DNA from: Caulobacter sp.
GTDB lineage: Bacteria > Pseudomonadota > Alphaproteobacteria > Caulobacterales > Caulobacteraceae
DNA length: 35,249 bases
Assembly (NCBI RefSeq): GCF_017744445.1
Contig: NZ_JAGIBH010000023.1
Location: 1 to 35,249 of the forward strand
Direction: 5' to 3'
Shown: in pieces, positions 6,959 through 15,096 of the stretch
Position numbering within the stretch: position 1 is the stretch's first letter
How the letters are laid out: each line of letters opens with the position of its first letter
Position numbers and translations under genes: made by a program
The notes under the pieces: model-generated
What the model was told of the DNA's origin: nothing
The model's database searches: none
What the model saw: only the letters and a program-made list of their open reading frames with translations

Positions 6959-7987
6959 ATGAAAGGTCTATTCGCTTGCGCCGTGGCGGCGCTGACGCTG
7001 ATCGCCGCGCCGGCTCTGGCGCAACAAGCGCCGTCGGGGGCGCCGCCGGCCAGCTACTACGACAACACCGGCCGGGCCGACGCCTGGTCGGGCGGCGTGA
7101 AGATGGTCGACATCGACACGCCCAAGGGCAAGTTCCGGGTCTGGACCAAGCGGGTCGGCAACAATCCCAAGCTGAAGCTGCTGTTGCTGCACGGCGGTCC
7201 GGGCGCGACGCACGACTATTTCGAGGCGTTCGACAGCTACCTGCCGCGCGAGGGCGTCGAGTACATCTATTACGACCAGCTGGGCTCGGGTAACAGCGAC
7301 AAGCCCGCTGACACCGATCTGTGGACCACCGAACGCTTCGTCGAAGAGGTGGAGCAGGTCCGCAAGAGCCTGGGCCTGACCAAGGACGACTTCTGCCTGC
7401 TGGGCCACAGCTGGGGCGGCATCCTGGCGATCGAATACGCCCTGAAATACCAGGCCAATGTCAAATGCCTGGTCATCTCGAACATGATGGCCTCGATCCC
7501 AGCCTACAACGCCTACGCCCAGAAGACCTTGATGCCGGCCATGGACCAGACGCTGCTGGCTGAGGTGAAGGCGCTGGAGGCGGCGGGCAAGACCAGCGAC
7601 CCCCGCTACATGGAGATCCTGGTCCCGCTGCACTACGAAAAGCACATCCTGCGGCGGCCGCAGGCCGAGTGGCCCGAGCCCGTCGTGCGCTCGTTCGCGC
7701 ATCTGAATGGCGAGCTCTACACCCTGATGCAGGGGCCCAGCGAACTGGGCGCCAGCGGTCGGCTGGAGAAGTGGGATCGGTTCGAGGACCTGGCCAAGAT
7801 CAACGTTCCGACCCTGGTGGTTGCTGGCGCGTACGACACCATGGACCCGGCCTATATGTCGGCGATGGCCAAGAAGCTGCCCAAGGGCCAGTACGCCCTG
7901 ATGCCGAACGGCTCGCACATGTCGATGTACGACGACCAGGCCAACTACTTCGCGGCGCTGGCGAAGTTCTTCAAGCCGCTGAAGTGA
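6959..7987 (+). CDS. Exported proline iminopeptidase-like alpha/beta hydrolase (S33 family)
   Basis: The 342-residue protein begins with a signal peptide (MKGLFACAVAALTL to ALAQ, about 1-22). The alpha/beta-hydrolase core follows: the oxyanion motif LLLHGGPGATHDYF (75-88), YYDQLGSGNSDKP, the nucleophile elbow GHSWGG with Ser151, and the catalytic His in NGSHMSMYDD near the C-terminus. HGGPG plus GHSWGG is characteristic of S33 aminopeptidases that remove N-terminal proline, but many relatives are general hydrolases. The export signal implies a periplasmic role. The start has the ribosome-binding sequence GGAGG (6950-6954) just upstream. Its last 17 bases overlap the convergent NUDIX gene. Confidence 0.85.
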   Translation: MKGLFACAVAALTLIAAPALAQQAPSGAPPASYYDNTGRADAWSGGVKMVDIDTPKGKFRVWTKRVGNNPKLKLLLLHGGPGATHDYFEAFDSYLPREGVEYIYYDQLGSGNSDKPADTDLWTTERFVEEVEQVRKSLGLTKDDFCLLGHSWGGILAIEYALKYQANVKCLVISNMMASIPAYNAYAQKTLMPAMDQTLLAEVKALEAAGKTSDPRYMEILVPLHYEKHILRRPQAEWPEPVVRSFAHLNGELYTLMQGPSELGASGRLEKWDRFEDLAKINVPTLVVAGAYDTMDPAYMSAMAKKLPKGQYALMPNGSHMSMYDDQANYFAALAKFFKPLK

Positions 7988-8369
7988 GCAGGGCGGGCAG
8001 CACCTGCTCGGTCAGCAGCGGCGCCAGGCGCAGGTCGCCGGGCGCGGCGGGATCGATCCAGGCCAGTTCCTCGATCTCGGCCCGCGCGGCGATCTCGCCC
8101 TCGACCGTGGCGAGGTAGGTCACCGACTGGACGGTGAAGCCGGCCTCGTTGGCGGCTGGGGCCGAGAAGTTGCCTAGCAGCTCGGCGCTGACCAGCCGGC
8201 AGCCCAACTCCTCATCCAGCTCGCGCGCCAAGGTGGTCAGGTCATCTTCGTCGCCGTCGCGCTTGCCGCCGGGCTTCATGAAGGTGCTCGTGCCCCGCTT
8301 GCGGACCAGCAGCATGCGGCCGTCCGCGTCGCGGATCACGGCGGTGACGATGTCGAGGACGCGGGTCAT
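7971..8369 (-). CDS. NUDIX hydrolase
   Basis: The 132-residue protein contains a complete Nudix box at residues 35-57 (G-x5-E-x7-RELDEELGC), the Mg-binding signature for cleaving nucleoside diphosphate-linked compounds. The rest fits a single-domain Nudix fold. The chosen ATG at 8369 puts the fold at the N-terminus (MTRVLDIVTAVIRD); the frame continues upstream but into the intergenic repeat. No substrate can be read from the sequence. The 3' end overlaps the S33 peptidase gene by 17 bases on the opposite strand, an antisense tail-to-tail overlap. Confidence 0.88.
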   Translation of the reverse strand: MTRVLDIVTAVIRDADGRMLLVRKRGTSTFMKPGGKRDGDEDDLTTLARELDEELGCRLVSAELLGNFSAPAANEAGFTVQSVTYLATVEGEIAARAEIEELAWIDPAAPGDLRLAPLLTEQVLPALLTSAA

Positions 8370-8410
8370 GCGAGGAGGGTAGCCGAGTCGCCGCAAGCAT
8401 TTCCCCCAAA

Positions 8411-8521
8411 CCCGATCATCCCCGCGAAAGCGGGGACCCAAGCTGACTTTCAGGATGAGGTAGGGCCGAGCGATGACCTTTTGACTCGGCTTGGGTCCCC
8501 GCTTTCGCGGGGATAGCCGGG
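8411..8521. repeat. Paired inverted intergenic repeat, copy B (perfect 26-bp arms)
   Basis: Arms 8418-8443 and 8489-8514 are exact reverse complements (26 of 26) separated by 45 bases. Each arm is itself a hairpin, CCCCGC-GAAA-GCGGGG, flanked by ACCCAAGC. A CCCGAT / AGCCGGG flank extends the outer edges imperfectly. It lies between the NUDIX gene and the serine hydrolase gene on the minus strand and may serve as the 3' structure of the hydrolase transcript. Confidence 0.85.
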
Positions 8522-8524
8522 TTT

Positions 8525-9598
8525 TTAATGTTCCACCGCCGCCAGGATGTGTTCGGCCAGCAGCTTCTCGGAGATCGCGTGCGGCTGGCGGACGCCGAAG
8601 TTGGCGGTGGTGATCACCGCCACCAGGTCCAGATCCGGCACGATCGCGACCTTCTGGCCGCCCGAACCGCTCATCAGCCAGGCCTTGTGGCCATTGAAGC
8701 TCTGCAGCCAGACCAGATAGCCGTAGTCGGTGTTCTCCCGCGCATTGGCGTGCGGCGTGACCGAGGCCTTCACGAAGTCGGCGGGCAGCACCTGCTTGCC
8801 CTCCCACTGGCCGCCATTGGCGTAGAGCTGGCCCAGCTTTAGCAGGTCGCGGCTGCGCAGGCCCAGGCCCCCACCGCCCATGGCCAGACCCAGCGGCGAC
8901 ATCTGCCACTTGGGGTTCTCGATGCCCAGCGGCTTGAACAGAACCTCATCGGCGAAGGCGGGCAGGGATTTCTGCACGGCGTTTTGGACCACTTGGCCCA
9001 GGGTCACGACGCCGGCGGTGCAGTAGCTGAAGCTGCGGCCATAGGGCGAGGCCTCGGGCTTGGGGCTCCACTCCGGGAAGCCGCGCACCGGCAGGTCCAG
9101 GTAGAAGCCGACCCAGTCCTCGATCAGGTACATCCGCTCCTCGTTACCGCGCGAGAAGGTGTTGTCGTCGTCGCACTCGGCGATGGAGCTCATGGTCAAG
9201 AGGTCCTCGACCGTGACCTTGTCCTTGCGCGGATCAGGATTGGCGGCTGGCGGGCGGCCCTTGAGGTAGGCCTTGATCGGCGCGTCGACGCTGGGCAGGG
9301 CGCCGCGCGCGATCGCGGCCCCGGCCAGCATGGCGGTGACGGTCTTGGTGACCGAGCGGGTGTTGCGGCGGGCTTCGGGACCGTCCTGGTCGTAATAGGC
9401 CTCGAACACCAGCTTGCCGTGGCGGGCGACCAGGACGCTGGTGATCTTCTGGAACTCGCCGGCCTTGATGGCGGTCGACATCGCCTCGAGCTTGGCGGCC
9501 GACAGGCCCTCGGCGGCGGGCGAGGCGGTGGTCCAGTCGGCGGCCTGGGCGGTGAGGGGTGCGAGCACGAGGGCGGCGGCGAACGCGAAGGCTTTCAA
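8525..9598 (-). CDS. Exported serine hydrolase of the beta-lactamase/PBP-like (class C) fold
   Basis: The 357-residue protein starts from a TTG (9598-9596), which yields a clean signal peptide, MKAFAFAAALVLAPL to AQA (about 1-19). A GGAG sequence lies about 10 bases upstream. The catalytic SxxK motif is Ser82-Val-Thr-Lys85 (in TRSVTKT). The second motif, usually Tyr-x-Asn, reads SYCTAG, that is Tyr-Cys-Thr. A Gly-rich GSGGQ segment near the end replaces the KTG box. Such proteins are often esterases or D-aminopeptidases rather than true beta-lactamases, so antibiotic resistance should not be assumed. It lies 29 bases downstream of the AraC gene on the same strand and may belong to one transcript with hemB and that regulator. 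Confidence 0.83.
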   Translation of the reverse strand: MKAFAFAAALVLAPLTAQAADWTTASPAAEGLSAAKLEAMSTAIKAGEFQKITSVLVARHGKLVFEAYYDQDGPEARRNTRSVTKTVTAMLAGAAIARGALPSVDAPIKAYLKGRPPAANPDPRKDKVTVEDLLTMSSIAECDDDNTFSRGNEERMYLIEDWVGFYLDLPVRGFPEWSPKPEASPYGRSFSYCTAGVVTLGQVVQNAVQKSLPAFADEVLFKPLGIENPKWQMSPLGLAMGGGGLGLRSRDLLKLGQLYANGGQWEGKQVLPADFVKASVTPHANARENTDYGYLVWLQSFNGHKAWLMSGSGGQKVAIVPDLDLVAVITTANFGVRQPHAISEKLLAEHILAAVEH

Positions 9599-9627
9599 GG
9601 CGGGAACTCCACTGTGGTCGTCGCCGT

Positions 9628-10491
9628 CTAGGCGGTCGAAGGGGCCTCGTCTTGGATGCTTGAAACAATCGGCCGGCGGCCGCACAGCCGCGCGAACTCG
9701 CCGGGCGTGACGCCGTAAGCCTTCACGAACTGGCGATTGAGGTGGCTCTGGTCGCAGAAGCCCGAGGCCAGGGCGATCTCGCCGATCGGGTCGCGGCCGC
9801 GCATCAGCAGGTCGGCGGCGCGCTCCAGCCGGCGCGTGCGCAGGCGGTCGCCTGGCGCGGCGCCCAGCCACCGACGATAGCCGCGCGCCAGGTGGACCGG
9901 ATGCACGCCGGCGACCTCGGCGAGGTCGGCGACGCTGATCGGCTGGTCGAAGCTGTCGGCCAGATAGGTCTCGGCGCGGTCCAGCCAGGAGGGGCGCTTG
10001 TCGCCGTCCGACACCGGCGTGATCGCCTGGGCGGCCAGCTCCAGGCTCAGGCCTTCCAGCGACAGCGGCTCGGCGTCGCGGGTGAGCAGCGAGCGGGTCA
10101 GGCGCAGGGCGGCACGGCGGGCGGGGGGGCCGGTCAGGCGCAGGGCGTCGATCGCCGCCCCGTGTCCGGCTTCGGCCAGGGCGCGCCAGTCGGCGGCGGC
10201 GAAGCTGACGGCCAGGAAGCAGCCGCCGCCATCGACGAAGCGATCACGGTGCACGACGCCCGGCGGGTTGTAGACCAGCACCGGACCTTCGGTTTCAGGC
10301 CCTGCGGCGGTGGTGATGTAGCGGCCGTGGGTAGCCAGCACGAAGTGAGCGTCGTCGTGGCTGTGCTCGTCGACGTGGTTGGCGCGGTTGGTGGCTTCCA
10401 GGTGCGCCAGGCGCACGCCCGGCAGTTGGCGCTCGACGGTGGGCGCGCCGTAGAACTGGCCTGGTCGAAAGGCAGTCCTCGGCGCGGCCAT
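9628..10491 (-). CDS. AraC family transcriptional regulator
   Basis: The 287-residue protein has an N-terminal cupin-like sensor domain (about 15-150, with HSHDDAHFVLATHGRY and a YNPPGVVHRDRF segment). Its C-terminal double helix-turn-helix (about 185-280) contains ISVADLAEVAGVHPVHLARGYRRWLG and IGEIALASGFCDQSHLNRQFVKAYGVTPGEFAR, the full AraC signature. The ligand is unknown. The ATG at 10491 lies 3 bases after the hemB stop codon, so translation is probably coupled to hemB. The serine hydrolase gene follows 29 bases downstream and is the most likely target. The product is a soluble cytoplasmic DNA-binding protein. Confidence 0.92.
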   Translation of the reverse strand: MAAPRTAFRPGQFYGAPTVERQLPGVRLAHLEATNRANHVDEHSHDDAHFVLATHGRYITTAAGPETEGPVLVYNPPGVVHRDRFVDGGGCFLAVSFAAADWRALAEAGHGAAIDALRLTGPPARRAALRLTRSLLTRDAEPLSLEGLSLELAAQAITPVSDGDKRPSWLDRAETYLADSFDQPISVADLAEVAGVHPVHLARGYRRWLGAAPGDRLRTRRLERAADLLMRGRDPIGEIALASGFCDQSHLNRQFVKAYGVTPGEFARLCGRRPIVSSIQDEAPSTA

Positions 10492-10494
10492 TTC

Positions 10495-11496
<1,002 letters not shown>

Positions 11497-11557
11497 GCGC
11501 CTGATGTCGCGCGAGTGGCCGCGCGAGGCAAGACGCCCGCCTCCTTAAGGTGGAAGT

Positions 11558-12016
11558 TTAGGGAGCGGCCCGCGAGGCCAGCACCGACGGACCTTCAATG
11601 CGGGTCCACAGCTGCGACTTGCACAGGAAGTTGCCGATCACGCAGCCCTTGGCGCGCATGGTCTTGGTGTCGACGATGTCGGCCGAGCCGACCAGGGTGA
11701 CCTTCAGGGTCGGAACCCAGACGCGGCCCTTCAGCGAGCCGTCGTTTTGGGCTTCGAAGTCACGCAGCAGCTGCTTGCCGATCAGGGTGTCGGTGCCCGA
11801 CTTGCGCGCATCGGCCTCGGCCTTGGGGCTGGCCCACACCACGACGCCGCAGGTGCTGGGGCCGCAGTCCTTGATCTCCAGATGCACGGAGTTCTTCGGA
11901 TTGCGCCAGACGCCATACGAGCGCGAGATATCGCCGCCAGCGTAAGCCGGAGCGGTGGCCGCAGCCATTCCAAGGGCCACCGTCATGGCGGCAAGAGCAA
12001 GTTTCAGGAAACGCAT
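11558..12016 (-). CDS. Exported DUF2147 family protein
   Basis: The 152-residue protein has a signal peptide (MRFLKLALAAMTVALGMAA to AYAGG, about 1-26). A small domain follows with GVWRNPKNSVHLEIKDCG and CGVVVWASP, then a G-K-Q-LL segment, matching DUF2147. Structures of related domains are beta-barrel, lipocalin-like; the function is unknown. Four cysteines in the mature part (two near residues 50-55, two near 126-132) could form disulfides in the periplasm. The ATG at 12016 is chosen because it starts the signal peptide; a longer frame would bury it. It lies 61 bases upstream of hemB on the same strand and is divergent from the acyl-CoA dehydrogenase gene. Confidence 0.82.
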   Translation of the reverse strand: MRFLKLALAAMTVALGMAAATAPAYAGGDISRSYGVWRNPKNSVHLEIKDCGPSTCGVVVWASPKAEADARKSGTDTLIGKQLLRDFEAQNDGSLKGRVWVPTLKVTLVGSADIVDTKTMRAKGCVIGNFLCKSQLWTRIEGPSVLASRAAP

Positions 12017-12118
12017 AGTCGTTGATGCAGTTTTTTGTGTTTGAGAACGCCCAGACTCGAGTTTGGCCATTTGGAGTGAAAGGCGATGGTTATCAAGGGG
12101 GTGAGGCGCCGCAGGCTC

Positions 12119-12169
12119 TACACACCGTGTAACGGAGGATTTCAGGTCACACTAAACGGCGGCTGTGAC
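12119..12169. promoter_or_regulatory. Two candidate operators upstream of the valine-catabolism cluster
   Basis: The 237-base divergent gap between the DUF2147 gene and the acyl-CoA dehydrogenase gene holds two dyads. One is TACAC-ACC-GTGTA (12119-12131), perfect with 5-bp arms. The other is GTCACA (12146-12151) with TGTGAC (12164-12169), perfect with 6-bp arms and a 12-base spacer. A TTGACA (12175-12180) follows. These are plausible regulator sites for catabolic control; no regulator is identified. Confidence 0.4.
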
Positions 12170-12253
12170 ACGCGTTGACAGCAGGCTTTCGGCGCGGCAC
12201 GTCAGCGACCAACAAGGTGAGGGCGGTTCTGCCCCGCACGGGAGGAAAAGCGA

Positions 12254-13393
12254 ATGGATTTCGCGCCGAACGAAGATCAAGTCGCAATCCAGGATGCCGC
12301 CCGCGCTTTCGCGGAAGGACAGCTTGCCCCGTTCTCGGCGCAGTGGGACGAGAAGAAACACTTCCCTGTAGAGACGTTGCGCCAGGCTGCCGAGCTGGGC
12401 TTTGCCGGCATTTACGTGAACGAGGACGTCGGCGGCAGCGGCCTGTCGCGCCTGGACGCCTCGATCATCTTCGAGGCCTTGAGCTACGGCGACGTGCCGA
12501 CGGCGGCCTACCTGACCATCCACAACATGGCCTCGTGGATGATCGACCGCTTCGGCTCGGACGACCTGCGCCAGCGCTACCTGCCGCGCCTGACGACCAT
12601 GCAGCTGATCGCCAGCTACTGCCTGACCGAGCCGGGCTCGGGCTCGGACGCGGCCAACATGCGCACCACGGCCAAGCTGGATGGCGACCACTACGTCCTG
12701 AACGGTGGCAAGGCCTTCATCTCGGGCGGCGGCGTGTCGGATGTCTATGTCGTCATGGCCCGCACCGGCGGCGACGGCGCCAAGGGCGTCTCGGCCTTCG
12801 TGGTCGAGAAAGGCATGGAGGGGCTCAGCTTCGGGGCCAATGAGCGCAAGATGGGCTGGAACGCGCAGCCGACCGCCCAGGTGAACTTCGACAACTGCCG
12901 GGTGCCGGTCGAGAACCGTATCGGCCAGGAAGGCGAGGGCTTCCGCTTCGCCATGATGGGCCTGGACGGCGGGCGGCTGAACATCGCCTCGTGCTCGCTG
13001 GGCGGCGCGCAGTTCGCCCTCGACACCGCCAAGGCCTATCTGGAGACCCGCAACCAGTTCGGGCGTCCGCTGAAGGACTTCCAGGCGCTGCAGTTCAAGC
13101 TGGCCGACATGGCCACCGAGCTGGAGGCCGCCCGCCTGATGGTGCGCCGCGCCGCCCACGCGCTGGACAACAAGCACCCCGAGGCGACCAAGCTGTGCGC
13201 CATGGCCAAGCGGTTCGCGACCGACGCCGGCTTCCAGGTGGCCAATGACGCCTTGCAGCTGCATGGCGGCTACGGCTACCTCCAGGACTATCCGCTGGAG
13301 CGCATCGTGCGCGACCTGCGGGTGCACCAGATCCTGGAAGGGACCAACGAAATCATGCGCGTCATCATCGCCCGCGAGATGTTTCGGCAGTGA
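12254..13393 (+). CDS. Acyl-CoA dehydrogenase, probably isobutyryl-CoA dehydrogenase
   Basis: The 379-residue flavoenzyme has all family landmarks: YCLTEPGSGSDAAN (FAD/substrate contact), the GGGVSDVYVVMART region, RNQFGRPLKDFQ, QLHGGYGYLQDYPLERIVRD, and the catalytic base Glu362 in QILEGTNEI. The C-terminal catalytic Glu position is that of short-chain and ACAD8-like enzymes. Two downstream genes act on 3-hydroxyisobutyryl-CoA and 3-hydroxyisobutyrate, so the likely substrate is isobutyryl-CoA from valine, oxidised to methacrylyl-CoA. The substrate assignment is inferred from context. The start has a GGAGG ribosome-binding site (12240-12244). The stop codon overlaps the next start. Confidence 0.9.
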   Translation: MDFAPNEDQVAIQDAARAFAEGQLAPFSAQWDEKKHFPVETLRQAAELGFAGIYVNEDVGGSGLSRLDASIIFEALSYGDVPTAAYLTIHNMASWMIDRFGSDDLRQRYLPRLTTMQLIASYCLTEPGSGSDAANMRTTAKLDGDHYVLNGGKAFISGGGVSDVYVVMARTGGDGAKGVSAFVVEKGMEGLSFGANERKMGWNAQPTAQVNFDNCRVPVENRIGQEGEGFRFAMMGLDGGRLNIASCSLGGAQFALDTAKAYLETRNQFGRPLKDFQALQFKLADMATELEAARLMVRRAAHALDNKHPEATKLCAMAKRFATDAGFQVANDALQLHGGYGYLQDYPLERIVRDLRVHQILEGTNEIMRVIIAREMFRQ

Positions 13394-13989
13394 TCTATCT
13401 CTGTCGCCACGGTGAGACCTTCCACAATCGCGAGGGGCGCCTGCAGGGGCGTTCGGAGTCGGACCTGACGCCGCTGGGCCGCGCCCAGGCGGCGGCGATG
13501 GGCGACCTGCTGTTCGATCTGGTCCGCCGAGACCCGCCGGCCGATTGGCGCATTGTCGCCAGCCCGCTGCGCCGGGCGCTCAACACCGCCGAGACCATCG
13601 GAGCGCGCCTCTCCCTGCCGGTGGAGATCGACGAGCGCCTGGTGGAGATCGACGTCGGCGAGTGGTCCAACCGCCTGCGCGAGGAGGTGAGGGGCGAGAA
13701 CCCGCACCTGCACGGCGACGACGCCTGGGGCTTCCATGCGCCGGGCGGCGAGACCTATGAGATCATGATGGCCCGTCTCGGCGCGTGGCTGGCCGAGCAG
13801 GCCGCCGAGCCCGAGCGTCGGCTGATCGTGGTCAGCCACGGCGTCGCCGGCCGACTGCTGCGCGGCGCCTATGCCGGCCTGTCGAAGGCCGAGACCCTGG
13901 CCCAGGACATCCCGCAGGACGCCGTCTATCGCCTGATGGCCGGCCAGATCGACCGCCTCGACTGCGCCCCAGTCACGGAACCCGCATGA
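13390..13989 (+). CDS. Histidine phosphatase family protein (phosphoglycerate mutase-like)
   Basis: The 199-residue protein starts at a GTG overlapping the acyl-CoA dehydrogenase stop (GTGA). It begins MIYLCRHGETFHNREG with the catalytic RHGE motif (Arg6-His7-Gly8-Glu9), followed by LTPLGRAQA, the SPLRRALNTAET segment, and the second catalytic His in VVSHGVAGRLLRG. This is the histidine phosphatase superfamily, which includes phosphoglycerate mutases, sugar phosphatases and alpha-ribazole phosphatase. The substrate is unknown. Its stop overlaps the next start (ATGA), so it is translationally coupled on both sides inside a valine-degradation operon where no phosphatase step is expected. Confidence 0.88.
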   Translation: MIYLCRHGETFHNREGRLQGRSESDLTPLGRAQAAAMGDLLFDLVRRDPPADWRIVASPLRRALNTAETIGARLSLPVEIDERLVEIDVGEWSNRLREEVRGENPHLHGDDAWGFHAPGGETYEIMMARLGAWLAEQAAEPERRLIVVSHGVAGRLLRGAYAGLSKAETLAQDIPQDAVYRLMAGQIDRLDCAPVTEPA

Positions 13990-15038
13990 CCGAAGAGCCC
14001 GAAGTCCTGATCCGCGTCGAGAAGAACGTCGGCCGCATCACGCTGAACCGCCCCAAGGCGCTGCACGCCCTGACGCAGGGCATGTGCGAGACCATGATCG
14101 GCGCGCTGCTGGACTGGCAGGAGGATCCCGAGGTCTACCTGGTCCTGATCGACCATGCGGGCGAGCGGGGTTTCTGCGCCGGCGGCGACATCCGCATGCT
14201 GGCCGACAGCGGCGCCAAGGACGGCGTCGAGGCGCGGGCCTTCTTCCACACCGAGTACCAGCTGAACCACCTGCTGTTCACCTACGACACCCCGGTGGTG
14301 GCGGTGATGGATGGCATCGTCATGGGTGGCGGCGTCGGCATCTCGATGCCGGCCCACGTGCGGATCGCCACCGAGCGCACGACCTTCGCCATGCCCGAGA
14401 CCGGCATCGGCCTGTTCCCCGACGTCGGCGGCGGCTGGTACCTGCCGCGTCTGCCGGGCAAGGCGGGGCTGTGGCTGGCCCTGACCGGCGCGCGGATCAA
14501 GGGCGCGGACTGCATGCGCCTGGGCATCGCCACCCACCACGTGGAGTTCGGCGCCATCGAGGGCCTGAAGAAGGCGATCATCGCCGATCCGCGCCGCATC
14601 GACGAGATCCTGCGCAAGTACCGCGCCGACGCCGGCAAGGCCGCGCTGCTGGGCTTCGAGCAGGACCTGAACCGCCTGTTCGTCGGCGAGACCGTCGAGG
14701 AAATCTTCGAGTTCCTGACTCTGGACTCCAGCGACTGGGGCAAGGCCCAGCTGGAAGTCCTCAAGACCAAGTCGCCCCAGACGCTGAAGGTCGCCTTCGA
14801 GCAGCTGAAGCGCGGTGAGGCCATGACCGACTTCGCCGAGAACATGGCGATGGAATACCGGATCGGTTCGCGCGTGGTGATGAAGCACGACTTCATCGAG
14901 GGCGTGCGGGCGGTGATCGTCGACAAGGACAATGCGCCGAAGTGGAACCCAGCCTCCTTGGAGGGCGTGACCGACGCGATGATCGCCGAGATTTTCGCCC
15001 CGCTTCCCGCAGCGGAAGAATGGGTACCGCTGACGTAA
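13986..15038 (+). CDS. 3-hydroxyisobutyryl-CoA hydrolase (enoyl-CoA hydratase/isomerase fold)
   Basis: The 350-residue protein has the length of the HIBCH family (longer than enoyl-CoA hydratases at about 260). It shows the crotonase core: RITLNRPKALHAL (17-29), the oxyanion-hole segment ERGFCAGGDIRML (60-72), MDGIVMGGGVGISM, and the catalytic Glu138 and Asp146 in MPETGIGLFPDVGGG. The reaction releases CoA from 3-hydroxyisobutyryl-CoA in valine breakdown, which avoids build-up of reactive methacrylyl-CoA. The ATG at 13986 overlaps the phosphatase stop by 4 bases. Location between isobutyryl-CoA dehydrogenase and 3-hydroxyisobutyrate dehydrogenase supports this over a generic hydratase. Confidence 0.9.
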   Translation: MTEEPEVLIRVEKNVGRITLNRPKALHALTQGMCETMIGALLDWQEDPEVYLVLIDHAGERGFCAGGDIRMLADSGAKDGVEARAFFHTEYQLNHLLFTYDTPVVAVMDGIVMGGGVGISMPAHVRIATERTTFAMPETGIGLFPDVGGGWYLPRLPGKAGLWLALTGARIKGADCMRLGIATHHVEFGAIEGLKKAIIADPRRIDEILRKYRADAGKAALLGFEQDLNRLFVGETVEEIFEFLTLDSSDWGKAQLEVLKTKSPQTLKVAFEQLKRGEAMTDFAENMAMEYRIGSRVVMKHDFIEGVRAVIVDKDNAPKWNPASLEGVTDAMIAEIFAPLPAAEEWVPLT

Positions 15039-15096
15039 TGGTTTGCGTAGGCTAACGTCGCCTCAACTAAGAACACGTCGGTTCGGAAGGATTGCC

